Assembly (NCBI RefSeq): GCF_003946405.1
Contig: NZ_RHOG01000002.1
Location: 1 to 64,000, forward strand
DNA from: Lacticaseibacillus yichunensis
GTDB taxonomy: Bacteria; Bacillota; Bacilli; Lactobacillales; Lactobacillaceae
Direction: 5' to 3'
DNA length: 64,000 nt
The notes beneath the pieces were generated by a model. The model had not been told where the DNA came from. It searched no databases and was given only the letters and a program-made list of their open reading frames with translations. Positions 8,530 through 16,960 of this stretch are shown piece by piece. A program made the translations under genes and the position numbers. Positions within the stretch are counted from its first letter, which is position 1. Each line of letters starts with the position of its first letter.

Positions 8530-9366
8530 TCAGTGTGCCTGCCGCAGCCAACTTGGTTGCAATGTGTCATACGCCGCCGCCTGGGTGGCCTCGATCGAAA
8601 CGGTCTCGGCCATCACGCCTGTCGTCTCTGCGCGCCGCAGATGAATCAAGAACTCGATGTTGCCTTCCCCGCCCTTGATGGGACTGAAATCAAGGCCTTC
8701 CACGTCGTACCCGTTGGCCAGGGAAAAAGCCACGATCTCCTGCAAAACATCGCGGTGCACCGCCGCATCGCGCACAATACCTTTTTTGCCGACGCGCTCA
8801 GGCCCTGCCTCAAACTGGGGCTTGATCAACGCGACCGCATCGGCCCCTGGCTGTAAGATCGCGTGAAGGGGCGGCAGGATCAGTTTCAGCGAAATGAACG
8901 ACACATCGGTCATCGCAAATTCGACAGGGCCTTCTGTGAAGTCATCCGGCTTGCTGTAGCGAAAATTGACGCGCTCCATCACAACAACGCGCGGATCTTC
9001 CCGCAACTTCCAAGCCAGCTGATTGTAGCCCACATCCAGCGCATAACTCTTGATGGCGCCATTTTGCAGTGCGACATCAGTGAACCCACCAGTTGACGCG
9101 CCGATATCCAGCACCGTTTTGCCAGTCAGATCAATGCCAAAAACCGTCAGCGCCTTGGCCAGCTTCAACCCGCCTCGGCTCACATACGGCATGGTCTTGC
9201 CCTTCACGTGAAGCGGCGTCTCTGCGGGAATCTTCACCCCCGGCTTGTCCAGCCGCTCATTATTTTGATCATAGACCTCGCCGGCCATGACGGCACGCTT
9301 GGCCTGCTCGCGGGACAAAAACAATCCCTGCTCGACCAATAGGACATCGATGCGTTCTTTTGTCAT
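8530..9366 (-). CDS. tlyA: TlyA family rRNA 2'-O-methyltransferase
   Basis: A 278-residue protein with an N-terminal S4 RNA-binding domain (residues 4-65, RIDVLLVEQGL and SREQAKRAVMAGEV) and an FtsJ-like methyltransferase domain with the SAM motif LDIGASTGGFTD near residue 85 and MTDVSFISL. Family members methylate ribose in 16S and/or 23S rRNA. Several TlyA proteins are also called haemolysins historically. It lies between ispA and argR. Confidence 0.93.
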   Translation of the reverse strand: MTKERIDVLLVEQGLFLSREQAKRAVMAGEVYDQNNERLDKPGVKIPAETPLHVKGKTMPYVSRGGLKLAKALTVFGIDLTGKTVLDIGASTGGFTDVALQNGAIKSYALDVGYNQLAWKLREDPRVVVMERVNFRYSKPDDFTEGPVEFAMTDVSFISLKLILPPLHAILQPGADAVALIKPQFEAGPERVGKKGIVRDAAVHRDVLQEIVAFSLANGYDVEGLDFSPIKGGEGNIEFLIHLRRAETTGVMAETVSIEATQAAAYDTLQPSWLRQAH

Positions 9367-9375
9367 TTCAACCTC

Positions 9376-10233
9376 TTATTCAAAATACGTCAGAAACGAT
9401 TCCAGCTGCGGGACAGGCCGGCTCAACCGATGAAGCGCGGCCTCGGCTGCGGCTACATGTGCCTGCAGAGCGTCTTTCGCACCCGCCAGCCCCAGCAGCG
9501 CCGGATACGTGTTTTTATGCTCGCTCAGATCTTTGCCCGCGGTTTTGCCTAATTGCGCACTGGTCTCGGTGACATCATTGATGTCGTCTTGAATCTGAAA
9601 CGCGACACCAAATTGCTGGCCAAAAGTCGTCAAGGCCGCCTGGTCAGCTGCACTGACAGCCGCCAGTTGCGCGCCCATTTGGACGGCCGCCGACAGCAAC
9701 GCCCCAGTTTTGAGGGCATGCAGCTGTTGGAGGGTCGGGAGCGCATAGTGCGTCTGCTCCCCATCCATATCCATCACCTGGCCGGCCACCATGCCGCTTG
9801 CGCCACTGGCCTTAGCCAGCGTCTGCATCAGCGCAACCACCGTGGCCGGCGCGGCCGGCGTTGCGCTGACCAACTCAAAGGCCGCCGTCTGCAGGGCATC
9901 GCCGGCCAAAATTGCCAGCGCCGGGCCAAAGACCTTGTGGCTGGTCGGCTGGCCGCGCCGCAGATCATCGTTGTCCATGGCTGGCAGATCATCGTGAATG
10001 AGCGAATACGTGTGCAGACACTCGATGCCGGCCGCGGCGGGCAACGCCGCTTCAACAGGGCCTGCAAAACTCTGCACGACCGCCAGCAACAACAGTGGCC
10101 GCAGCCGTTTTCCACCTGCAGTCAAAGAATACGCCATTGCCTCTCGTAAATGCCCATTGGCCACTTGATTGAGATAATTCTGCAAGGTTTGCTCAACCGC
10201 CGGAAGCAGCGCCACCACCTTTTCGTCAAGCAT
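9376..10233 (-). CDS. ispA: Farnesyl (polyprenyl) diphosphate synthase
   Basis: Condenses isopentenyl diphosphate with allylic diphosphates for isoprenoid precursors, including the undecaprenyl lipid carrier. The first Asp-rich motif DDLPAMDNDD lies near residue 80 and the second, DDIND, near 220. GGKRLRP carries the IPP-binding Arg. The chosen ATG at 10233 overlaps the xseB stop by eight bases, suggesting translational coupling. A start at 10269 would add 12 residues but has no better ribosome site. Confidence 0.93.
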   Translation of the reverse strand: MLDEKVVALLPAVEQTLQNYLNQVANGHLREAMAYSLTAGGKRLRPLLLLAVVQSFAGPVEAALPAAAGIECLHTYSLIHDDLPAMDNDDLRRGQPTSHKVFGPALAILAGDALQTAAFELVSATPAAPATVVALMQTLAKASGASGMVAGQVMDMDGEQTHYALPTLQQLHALKTGALLSAAVQMGAQLAAVSAADQAALTTFGQQFGVAFQIQDDINDVTETSAQLGKTAGKDLSEHKNTYPALLGLAGAKDALQAHVAAAEAALHRLSRPVPQLESFLTYFE

Positions 10234-10471
10234 CGGCTTTAGGGTCAAAAGGCTTGACCTGCCCGTCATCCGTGACCATATTTGTCACCGTTTGTTCGGC
10301 ATCCTTCAACGTTTTTTCCAGTTGTTGGCTCAACGTGATGCCTTGCTTATAGGCAGTCAGTGCCTGTTCCAGTGGGACATCGCCCTGCTCCAGCTGATTG
10401 ACGATCTGCTCAAGCTGCGCCAATTGTTGCTCAAATGTGGGCTGCGCTGTTGTCTTATTTTCATCTGCCAT
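10226..10471 (-). CDS. xseB: Exodeoxyribonuclease VII small subunit
   Basis: An 81-residue helical protein with the family core FEQQLAQLEQIVNQLEQGDVPLEQAL. It pairs with XseA to degrade single-stranded DNA. Its start overlaps the xseA stop by one base, and its stop overlaps ispA. Confidence 0.95.
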   Translation of the reverse strand: MADENKTTAQPTFEQQLAQLEQIVNQLEQGDVPLEQALTAYKQGITLSQQLEKTLKDAEQTVTNMVTDDGQVKPFDPKADA

Positions 10472-11832
10472 TACTGATCTTCCGCCTTTCCTGACTGCGT
10501 GATCTGATCAACCGTCACCTCAAGCACCCCATCTTGTAAATGGACCTGCGCCGCGTCGCCGACATGCATCGCGGCGACGCGCGGCTTGAGGGCCCCGGTG
10601 TCATCCGTGACATACCCATAGCCGCGGGCCAAAATACGCAGCGGGCTGAGATGATCCAACGCCGCTGCCTGGGCAGCGAGCTGCTGGCCCGCCTGCTGCA
10701 AGCGCGCGGCGATCGCCAGTTGCAACTGCCGGGTCTGGCCGGCTAGCTGTTGCTGCGCGTTGGCCACGCGCTCCGCCGGCCGGGACGCCTGCAACTTGGC
10801 TTGGGCCAGGCGTAGGCGCCGATCCGCCTCTTGCAGTTGCGTCTGCATGGCGCGATCGCGACGCGTCGTGAACTGATCCACCGTCTGCAGATATTGGTCA
10901 TACAGACGCTGCGGCTGGGTGAGCACCACGGCATTTTGAATCCGCGTGAGGCGCTCGCGCAACACGGTCAATTGCTTGTTCATCGCCGTTTGCACCCGCA
11001 ACCGGTCTTCTCCCAGCCGTGTCAGCGCATCGGTCAACTGAATCGGCGTGACCAGCTCGGCCGCAGCCGTTGGGGTCGCCGCCCGATGATCGGCGATAAA
11101 ATCAGTGATCGTCGTGTCCGTTTCATGGCCGACTGAACTGACGATCGGCATCGGCATGTCGATCAATGCGCGAGCGACGCTTTCTTCATTGAACGGCCAA
11201 AGATCCTCGATGGAGCCGCCGCCGCGCCCGATGATCAGCGCATCAAAGCCGCCCATCGCCTTGACTTTTGCCAGCTGCTTCACCAGACTCGGTGCCGCCT
11301 GTTCACCCTGAACCTGGGCCGGAAACAGCGTCAGCTGCAAGATCGGATACCGCCGCGCGACCGTGGTCATGATATCTTGAATCACCGCCCCGCTCGGACT
11401 GGTGATCACAGCCACCCGTTTGGGAAAAAGTGGCAGCGGCCGTTGATTACGATCAAACAACCCCTCGGCGCTCAGTTTTTGCTTCAGCTGTTCAAGCGCG
11501 GCATACAGCGCACCGACGCCATCCGGTTCCATTTTTTCGATCACGATCTGATATTCGCCCGACCGCTCGTACAGCGTGATGCGGCCAACCACGAGGACCT
11601 TCATCCCCTCTTCGGGCCGGAATTTGAGCTTCGCAAAATTGCCAGCAAACATCACCGCATTGATCTTGGCATTATCGTCCTTCAGCGAAAAATATTGGTG
11701 CCCAGGTCGCTGGCGAAAATTCGAGATCTCGCCACTCAAATAGACCTTGGCCAAATACGGATCCAGGTCGTATTTTCGTTTAATGTATCGCGTCAGTAAA
11801 CTGACGGTCAAGTACTCACTTTGCGCTACCAT
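10471..11832 (-). CDS. xseA: Exodeoxyribonuclease VII large subunit
   Basis: The 453-residue catalytic subunit. The OB-fold nucleic-acid-binding domain covers about residues 8-105. The catalytic domain has GRGGGSIEDLWPFN near 200 and SSVGHETDTTITDF near 240. A long coiled coil rich in Gln and Arg fills residues 270-410. The start at 11832 has AGAGGCGG upstream and overlaps the folD stop by 17 bases, so folD-xseA-xseB-ispA read as one unit. Confidence 0.96.
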   Translation of the reverse strand: MVAQSEYLTVSLLTRYIKRKYDLDPYLAKVYLSGEISNFRQRPGHQYFSLKDDNAKINAVMFAGNFAKLKFRPEEGMKVLVVGRITLYERSGEYQIVIEKMEPDGVGALYAALEQLKQKLSAEGLFDRNQRPLPLFPKRVAVITSPSGAVIQDIMTTVARRYPILQLTLFPAQVQGEQAAPSLVKQLAKVKAMGGFDALIIGRGGGSIEDLWPFNEESVARALIDMPMPIVSSVGHETDTTITDFIADHRAATPTAAAELVTPIQLTDALTRLGEDRLRVQTAMNKQLTVLRERLTRIQNAVVLTQPQRLYDQYLQTVDQFTTRRDRAMQTQLQEADRRLRLAQAKLQASRPAERVANAQQQLAGQTRQLQLAIAARLQQAGQQLAAQAAALDHLSPLRILARGYGYVTDDTGALKPRVAAMHVGDAAQVHLQDGVLEVTVDQITQSGKAEDQ

Positions 11833-12676
11833 TCAACCGCCTCTTTGCGAGTTCGACTGTTTGCATCATCAATGCCGCGATCGTCATGGGCCCAACGCCC
11901 CCAGGCACAGGGGTGATTGCGCTGGCGCGTGGCGCCACCTCGGCAAAATTCACATCCCCAACGAGTTTGCCAGCCGCGTTCCGATCCATGCCGACATCGA
12001 CCACCACGGCGCCTGCTTTCACCATGTCCTCCGTGATCATTTCAGGCCGCCCGGTCGCGACGAAAAGGAGATCCGCCTGCCGCGTGTGCGCGGCTAGATC
12101 AGCCGTTTGACTGTGGGTCATCGTCACGGTAGCACTTGCATTGAGGAGCAACGCCGCTAGCGGCCGCCCGACAATGTTGGACCGGCCGACGATCACCGCG
12201 TTTTTGCCCGCTACCGGAATCTGATAGGCCTTGAGTAGCTGCATGATGCCAAATGGCGTGGAAGCAACGACCCCAGGTTCATTGGTCCAAAGGCGCCCAA
12301 CATTGACCGGATGAAAGCCATCCACGTCTTTTTCAGGTGCGATCGCGTTGAGCACCGCGGCTTCAGAGATCTGCGCCGGCAATGGCAGCTGAACCAAAAT
12401 GCCGTCGACGTCAGGATCGTCATTCAGCTCGGCGATCTTCGCCAGAAGATCAGCCTCAGAAACAGTGGCTGGCATGGCGATCGTGAACGAGCGAATCCCG
12501 ATCTTGTCCGCGCGGCGGTGCTTGTTGCGCACATAGATCGCGCTGGCCGGGTCTTCGCCCACGAGAATCACGGCAAGCCCCGGCGTCACGCCGCGGGCTT
12601 TCATCTCAGTGACCGTTTCGGTCAAGGCCGTCATCAAGGCATCAGCAGTTTTCTTTCCGTCTAGGATGGTGGTCAT
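11816..12676 (-). CDS. folD: Methylenetetrahydrofolate dehydrogenase/cyclohydrolase FolD
   Basis: A bifunctional enzyme of one-carbon metabolism, 286 residues. The catalytic Lys lies in YVRNKHR near residue 48, GRSNIVGRPL near 165, and PGGVGPMTIAAL near the end. The ATG at 12676, with AGGGGG upstream, was chosen over an upstream extension that crosses the nusB terminator. It is the first gene of the run through ispA. Confidence 0.96.
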   Translation of the reverse strand: MTTILDGKKTADALMTALTETVTEMKARGVTPGLAVILVGEDPASAIYVRNKHRRADKIGIRSFTIAMPATVSEADLLAKIAELNDDPDVDGILVQLPLPAQISEAAVLNAIAPEKDVDGFHPVNVGRLWTNEPGVVASTPFGIMQLLKAYQIPVAGKNAVIVGRSNIVGRPLAALLLNASATVTMTHSQTADLAAHTRQADLLFVATGRPEMITEDMVKAGAVVVDVGMDRNAAGKLVGDVNFAEVAPRASAITPVPGGVGPMTIAALMMQTVELAKRRLNGSAK

Positions 12677-12749
12677 GCGTGGTTCCCCCTCTAATATATC
12701 AAACTCCAATAGACAATAATCACTCAAATGATAATAAAGTGCCCATACG

Positions 12750-12784
12750 AAAAGCCGGCCAAAGTCCTCACTTTGAGCCGGCTT
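12750..12784 (-). terminator. Terminator after nusB
   Basis: On the minus strand a 13-bp stem (AAGCCGGC plus CAAAG) is followed by TTTT. It ends the efp-asp23-nusB unit before folD. Confidence 0.85.
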
Positions 12785-12789
12785 CTTGA

Positions 12790-13209
12790 TCACGCGTTCG
12801 CGTGTGCGACAAAATGTCCTAAGATGCCGTTCACGAATTTTGCAGCCTGCTCGTCGCTGTAGCGCTTCGTCAACTCGATTGCCTCATTGACCGCAACTTT
12901 GTCAGGCAGGTCTGGCTCGAACTGAATCTCGTAAAGCCCGAGACGCAGCGCGATCAGATCGGCTTTTGCCAGCCGGCTGAGTTGCCAGCCTGCCTTGAGC
13001 TTGCTGGTGATTGCCGTATCCAGTGCGTCTTGATTCGCGAGCACGCCATCGACCAACCCGGTCAAATAAACAGGCGGCTGAACATCTTCCGGCAAGACTT
13101 CTTGATACACAAGGGCCCGGTCCGTTTCCGTGGTGCCGGCGCCGGCGAAAAGCACCTGAAAGGCCGCTTCCCGCATCTCGTGCCTCGACATTGTTTGTTC
13201 CGTCGTCAT
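12790..13209 (-). CDS. nusB: Transcription antitermination factor NusB
   Basis: A 139-residue all-helical protein that begins MTTEQTMSRHEMREAAFQVLF and contains the KVAVNEAIELTKRYSDEQAAKFVNGIL block typical of NusB. With NusE (S10) it promotes antitermination on rRNA operons. Its start overlaps the Asp23 stop by four bases. Confidence 0.95.
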   Translation of the reverse strand: MTTEQTMSRHEMREAAFQVLFAGAGTTETDRALVYQEVLPEDVQPPVYLTGLVDGVLANQDALDTAITSKLKAGWQLSRLAKADLIALRLGLYEIQFEPDLPDKVAVNEAIELTKRYSDEQAAKFVNGILGHFVAHANA

Positions 13210-13643
13210 GCCTCGCTGTCCTCACTATTGTCGTCGTCGGCGAACAGCTCGGTTGGGTCAAGCTGTTCCGCTTTTTCCGGAACCACACCCAACACATGTA
13301 CGTTGACCTCATCAAGCGTGAGATCCGTCATGTAGAGCAATTGCTCGCGCAGCGTCTCCTGCATCTTCAATGCGACCTTGGGCACGGAAACCCCATAGTC
13401 CAGATACACATAGACATCGGCAGTCAGGCGGCCGTCTTCAACGGTCAGATCGACGCCTTTGCCGTGATTGGTCCGGCCAAACCAAGCATTGACCGTGCTG
13501 GCCAGTGAGCCGCGCATTTGGTACACGCCATCGATCGAGACCGCTGCGATGCCCAAGATCACTTCAAGCACTTCCGGCACGATCTCAATGGTCCCCTGAG
13601 CATCGGTCCGGTTTGCAAGTACGATATTCGTCTCTTCAGCCAT
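13206..13643 (-). CDS. Asp23/Gls24 family protein (YqhY type)
   Basis: A 145-residue member of the alkaline-shock/Gls24 family. The domain runs from EIVPEVLEVILGIAA to LTLDEVNVHVLGV. The placement beside efp and nusB matches YqhY, a protein linked in Bacillus to acetyl-CoA carboxylase control; transfer of that role here is inference. The ATG at 13643 follows GGAGG. The acidic tail (EDSEA) is unstructured. Confidence 0.9.
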   Translation of the reverse strand: MAEETNIVLANRTDAQGTIEIVPEVLEVILGIAAVSIDGVYQMRGSLASTVNAWFGRTNHGKGVDLTVEDGRLTADVYVYLDYGVSVPKVALKMQETLREQLLYMTDLTLDEVNVHVLGVVPEKAEQLDPTELFADDDNSEDSEA

Positions 13644-13689
13644 TGAAAAGCCTCCATTATTTGTCGGCAGCCATGGCGACTGCCGCGAG

Positions 13690-14253
13690 TTAGCTGTTTG
13701 ACCGCGAGATGTAGCTGCCATCTTGCGTGTTAATCGTTAGCTTATCACCTTTGTTGATGAAAAACGGGACCTGAACCACAAGTCCAGTCTCCATCGTCGC
13801 AGGCTTTGAACCGCCTGACGAGGTATTCCCGCGGATTCCGGGTTCCGTGTCAACGACTTCAAGATCCACAACATTCGGCAGGTCAACGCCGAGCGTCTCG
13901 CTACCGTGCATCATGATCTTGACCTCCATGTTCTCCTTGATGAACTTCAGCTCATCGCGGATCTCATCGCCTGGCAAGGTCAGCTGCTCGTAAGTGTCTG
14001 TATCCATGAAGACATAAGAATCCCCATCGGCGTACAGGTACTGCATCGTCTTGGTGTCGATCTGCGCTTTTCCGACCTTTTCAGTCGAACGGAACGTTTT
14101 TTCCTGCACCGCACCGGTCCGCAAGTTCTTCAGTGTGGAACGGACAAAGGCTGAGCCCTTGCCTGGCTTCACATGCTGGAACTCGACAATGCGCCACAGG
14201 TCGCCATCGACCTCAATGGTCAAGCCGTTTTTAAAATCGTTAACAGAAATCAT
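13690..14253 (-). CDS. efp: Elongation factor P
   Basis: A 187-residue (three beta-barrel) factor that rescues ribosomes stalled at polyproline. The loop PGKGSAF near residue 31 carries the Lys modified in Bacillus-type EF-P. Ribosome site GGAGG precedes [10 protein letters not shown]. It lies upstream of asp23 and nusB with short spacing. Confidence 0.97.
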   Translation of the reverse strand: MISVNDFKNGLTIEVDGDLWRIVEFQHVKPGKGSAFVRSTLKNLRTGAVQEKTFRSTEKVGKAQIDTKTMQYLYADGDSYVFMDTDTYEQLTLPGDEIRDELKFIKENMEVKIMMHGSETLGVDLPNVVDLEVVDTEPGIRGNTSSGGSKPATMETGLVVQVPFFINKGDKLTINTQDGSYISRSNS

Positions 14254-14365
14254 CCGGATCCTCCACTTTCGTCACTAAGCTTAATAATACTATATCAATC
14301 CAACCATGGCGGCGCAAGTTGTCGCCGTCCGCTCAACGCGTTGCCTAGTCTCATTGTTTCTGGCA

Positions 14366-14391
14366 CAAAAAACGCCTCCTTTTCCTGCGTT
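14366..14391 (-). terminator. Probable weak terminator after the Xaa-Pro peptidase gene
   Basis: AACGC and GCGTT form a short stem overlapping the stop codon of the peptidase gene and are followed by six Ts on the minus strand. The stem is short, so termination may be partial. Confidence 0.45.
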
Positions 14392-15460
14392 ATCGCACGG
14401 CGACAACGGGAATTTCTGCCGGCGCCTCACGGGTCAATTGCGTGGCGCCTGTTGCGGTGATCAACAGATCATCTTCGATGCGCACCCCGCCGACTTCCGG
14501 CAGATAAATACCTGGTTCGTTTGTTTCAACATTGCCAATTGCTTGCGGCACATCGCGGTACGGTCCCCATGCACCAGGGCCTTCGTGAATCGACAGCCCG
14601 ATGCCATGGCCGGTGCCGTGGCCAAAATACTGACCGTACCCCGCCTCATCGATGAAACCGTGGGCAAGTGCATTGATCGCCGCGCCAGTCACGCCAGGTG
14701 CCATCAACGCCTTGACTTTCTGATTGGCCGCATTAACGACCCGATAGATCTCACGAATTTTCGGATCGGGTTCACCGACTGCAAACGTGCGGGTGATATC
14801 TGACACATAACCATGATACACCGCACCCCAGTCCAGCGTCACGACATCGCCCTGCTCGATCATTTTCGTCGTTGCGGCCCCATGTGGCATTGCGGAGCGC
14901 GCCCCACTGGCCACAATGGTCTCAAATGACGTGCCGCTTGCGTTTTGTTGCCGCATGAAAAAGTCGAGGTCCGTCGCCACTTCAAGTTCGGTCATGCCCG
15001 GCTGAATCGTCGCCACCACATGATCATAGCCGGCTTCGGCGATCGCGATCGCCCGCTTGATCAGCGCCAGCTCCTCATCATCCTTGACCTCGCGCAACTC
15101 GGCCACCATATTGGTCGTCGGAACCCACTCAGTCGCTTTTGGCAGCTTCGCGAATTCGGCGTAAGTCATGGTCTCACTTTCAAAACCGATTTGGCCAAGG
15201 CCGTGCGTGGTTGCAAGCTCACCGGCATTTGCGGCGAGACCATGCTGCTGCAGGACCAGCTCACTGTTGGTCACCTGGGCTTTGACCTGCTCCGTGAACC
15301 GTGAGTCGGTGATGAACCAACTATGATCTTTGGCGACCAGCAAGGCGCTTTCGTCGCCTGTAAAGCCAGTCAGGTAGGACACATTCACCGGATCTGTGAC
15401 CAGCAGCGCATCGATCTGCGTCGCGGCCAATTTTGTCTGCAATTTTTCCAATCTTGTCAT
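14390..15460 (-). CDS. M24 family Xaa-Pro peptidase (YqhT/PepP type)
   Basis: A 356-residue metallopeptidase that removes residues next to proline in peptides. The N-terminal creatinase-like domain covers about residues 1-125. The pita-bread domain carries the metal ligands in DWGAVYHGYVSDITRTF, HGTGHGIGLSIHEGP and the closing Glu of GVRIEDD. Its position directly upstream of efp is conserved in Firmicutes. Aminopeptidase P versus prolidase specificity cannot be settled from sequence. Confidence 0.92.
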   Translation of the reverse strand: MTRLEKLQTKLAATQIDALLVTDPVNVSYLTGFTGDESALLVAKDHSWFITDSRFTEQVKAQVTNSELVLQQHGLAANAGELATTHGLGQIGFESETMTYAEFAKLPKATEWVPTTNMVAELREVKDDEELALIKRAIAIAEAGYDHVVATIQPGMTELEVATDLDFFMRQQNASGTSFETIVASGARSAMPHGAATTKMIEQGDVVTLDWGAVYHGYVSDITRTFAVGEPDPKIREIYRVVNAANQKVKALMAPGVTGAAINALAHGFIDEAGYGQYFGHGTGHGIGLSIHEGPGAWGPYRDVPQAIGNVETNEPGIYLPEVGGVRIEDDLLITATGATQLTREAPAEIPVVAVR

Positions 15461-15529
15461 GACGATTGCCTCTTTTCAGCCCAGTGGCCTGCCGCCGCAC
15501 ACCCGCGACGAGGACCGGCCACTCTGAAT

Positions 15530-15556
15530 AAAAAAAACGCTCCGTCTCCGGAGCGC
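15530..15556 (-). terminator. Terminator after rpmA
   Basis: GCTCCG and CGGAGC enclose GAGA, followed by eight Ts on the minus strand. It closes the rplU-prp-rpmA operon. Confidence 0.9.
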
Positions 15557-15563
15557 ATCGCGA

Positions 15564-15854
15564 TTATTCAGCTTTTGCAACTGGATAAACAGATACCTGC
15601 TTTTTGTCGCGGCCAAGGCGTTCGAATTTAACGACGCCATCTGCCGTTGCAAACAAGGTATCATCGCCGCCGCGGCCGACGTTCGTACCCGGATGGATCT
15701 TCGTGCCGCGCTGGCGGTACAAGATGTTTCCGGCTTTCACGAACTGACCATCTGCGCGCTTGCTACCAAGACGCCGACCGGCTGAGTTACGGCCGTTAGA
15801 GGTCGAGCCGCCCCCCTTATGATGGGAGAAGAATTGCAAGTTCATCTTTAACAT
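15564..15854 (-). CDS. rpmA: 50S ribosomal protein L27 with cleavable N-terminal extension
   Basis: A 96-residue precursor starting [18 protein letters not shown]. The NLQFF segment is the Prp cleavage signal of Firmicutes; the protease removes it to expose the mature N-terminus that reaches into the peptidyl transferase centre. The protease gene is the adjacent one, 23 bp upstream. GGAGGTG precedes the start. The rest is the canonical L27 barrel ending [11 protein letters not shown]. Confidence 0.97.
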   Translation of the reverse strand: MLKMNLQFFSHHKGGGSTSNGRNSAGRRLGSKRADGQFVKAGNILYRQRGTKIHPGTNVGRGGDDTLFATADGVVKFERLGRDKKQVSVYPVAKAE

Positions 15855-15877
15855 ATCAGTACACCTCCGAATTCAGA

Positions 15878-16219
15878 TTACGAATTTCTTGTCGTGATCG
15901 TGACATAATCGCCGTACTGTTCGGCAATGCTTTGCAGTGACAAGAGCAGATTCTCAAGCAAGAGCTGCGCGATATGGTGCTGCTCCCCGGAGACAGTTTT
16001 GGCAAAAGCCACGTCGAGATGTCCGCCGTTGACTTCATCCGCCTGTACATCCGGTTCAAACCCAGCTAAGGATTCGATGCCGTTCACTGCGCCAATGCTT
16101 ACTGCGGAAACTGCGGCACAAACAATGTCGTGTCCGTAGTCGCCAGAATCGGCATGGCCAGTGATGAGAAAATGCGCGATATCACCGCTTGCATCGCGGT
16201 CAAAACGTGCTTTGATCAT
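15878..16219 (-). CDS. prp: Ribosomal-processing cysteine protease Prp
   Basis: A 113-residue protease that cleaves the L27 leader. Catalytic His and Cys are in GHADSGDYGHDIVCAAVSAV (His near 22, Cys near 34). Its place between rplU and rpmA is diagnostic. Known family targets are L27 and, in phages, capsid and scaffold proteins. Confidence 0.95.
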   Translation of the reverse strand: MIKARFDRDASGDIAHFLITGHADSGDYGHDIVCAAVSAVSIGAVNGIESLAGFEPDVQADEVNGGHLDVAFAKTVSGEQHHIAQLLLENLLLSLQSIAEQYGDYVTITTRNS

Positions 16220-16238
16220 GGCGCCCTCCTAGTTGAAA

Positions 16239-16550
16239 TCAGGCATTGATCGCGTCGATCGTCACTTTCGTGTAGGGTTGACGATGACCTTTTTTCTGAT
16301 GGCTATGCTTCTTAGGCTTGTATTTGAAGGTCACGACCTTCTTTTCACGCCCTTGCTTGTCCACCTTGCCAGTTACCGTCGCGCCATCGATCGTTGGTGT
16401 GCCGATCTTAGCTGAGCCTTCGCCGCCGACCAGAATGACTTGGTCAAACGTGACCGTTTCACCCTCTGCGACATCCAGTTTTTCAACATAGATGGCTTGG
16501 CCAACTTCGGCTTTGTACTGCTTGCCGCCAGTTTTGATGATTGCGTACAT
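16239..16550 (-). CDS. rplU: 50S ribosomal protein L21
   Basis: A 103-residue protein that binds 23S rRNA and starts [17 protein letters not shown]. The ATG at 16550 has GGAGGT seven bases upstream; a GTG three codons earlier overlaps that site and is rejected. It is the first gene of the rplU-prp-rpmA operon, preceded by a structured leader. Confidence 0.97.
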   Translation of the reverse strand: MYAIIKTGGKQYKAEVGQAIYVEKLDVAEGETVTFDQVILVGGEGSAKIGTPTIDGATVTGKVDKQGREKKVVTFKYKPKKHSHQKKGHRQPYTKVTIDAINA

Positions 16551-16559
16551 CTTGTGCAC

Positions 16560-16663
16560 CTCCTATATGCCCTTAGGCTAATCCCCTGAATACTCGCCGC
16601 AACAGGTGCTAGGCTTTGATACCTGTCTGCGTGCGGTTGCAGATGAGGGGTGACAAATACAAC
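16560..16663 (-). promoter_or_regulatory. Ribosomal protein L21 leader RNA
   Basis: On the minus strand the leader has CCCCTCATCTGCAACCGC and, about 55 bases on, TGTTGCGGCGAGT and AGGGG. CCCCT pairs with AGGGG and GCAACCGC with GCGG-type sequence, matching the Firmicutes L21 leader layout. It likely binds L21 for feedback control of the operon. Exact edges are estimated. Confidence 0.7.
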
Positions 16664-16669
16664 GTTGCA

Positions 16670-16698
16670 ATTGTACCAGAGCACAGGGCCCCGTGCAA
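16670..16698 (-). promoter_or_regulatory. Sigma-A promoter of rplU-prp-rpmA
   Basis: TTGCAC (16693-16698) and TACAAT (16670-16675) are spaced by 17 bases on the minus strand. The predicted start lies a few bases before the L21 leader. Confidence 0.8.
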
Positions 16699-16712
16699 GA
16701 CATAGGAAAAGA

Positions 16713-16835
16713 AAAAGGGTGTGGAGGCGAGCGTCTAGGGGTGGGTAGCTAATTTGGCTCGGGTGCTTGAGGCGCCCCTTGCCTCGAGCGCATGAGCCAA
16801 TTAGATGCCCCACCCCCGCTCGCCGGAACCCAACT
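16713..16835 (-). repeat. Dispersed ~125-bp hairpin repeat, copy A
   Basis: An imperfect palindrome over nearly its whole length: GGCGAGCG with CGCTCGCC, GGGGTGGG with CCCACCCC, and an apical stem GGCTCGGGTGCTTGAGGC against GCCTCGAGCGCATGAGCC. It ends GGAACCCAACT. It belongs to the same family as the copies at 36234, 36361, 45805 and 56831. It sits between rplU and tetR. Confidence 0.8.
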
Positions 16836-16857
16836 ATACGGGTCGGAACCCAACTGT

Positions 16858-16931
16858 CGGGTGTGGAGGCCCGCGGGATGGTCGAGTAGCTAGTTTGGCT
16901 TGGGTGCTTGAACCAATTTTTGCCTACACCC
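16858..16931 (-). repeat. Truncated half copy of the hairpin repeat (A2)
   Basis: Only the first half of the element remains (GGGTGTGGAGGC through TTGGCTTGGGTGCTTGA), then sequence ending GCCTACACCC that mirrors the beginning. It lies in the same orientation directly after copy A and before the tetR stop codon. The bases between A and A2 repeat GGAACCCAACT. Confidence 0.65.
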
Positions 16932-16960
16932 TTCCCAAGATTCTCGATTTAGCCCAGTCT

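Noticed and set aside
16713-16931. CRISPR array or IS element at the repeat clusters
   Set aside because: Units are long self-complementary palindromes without regular spacers or cas genes, and no transposase frame or terminal duplications were seen.
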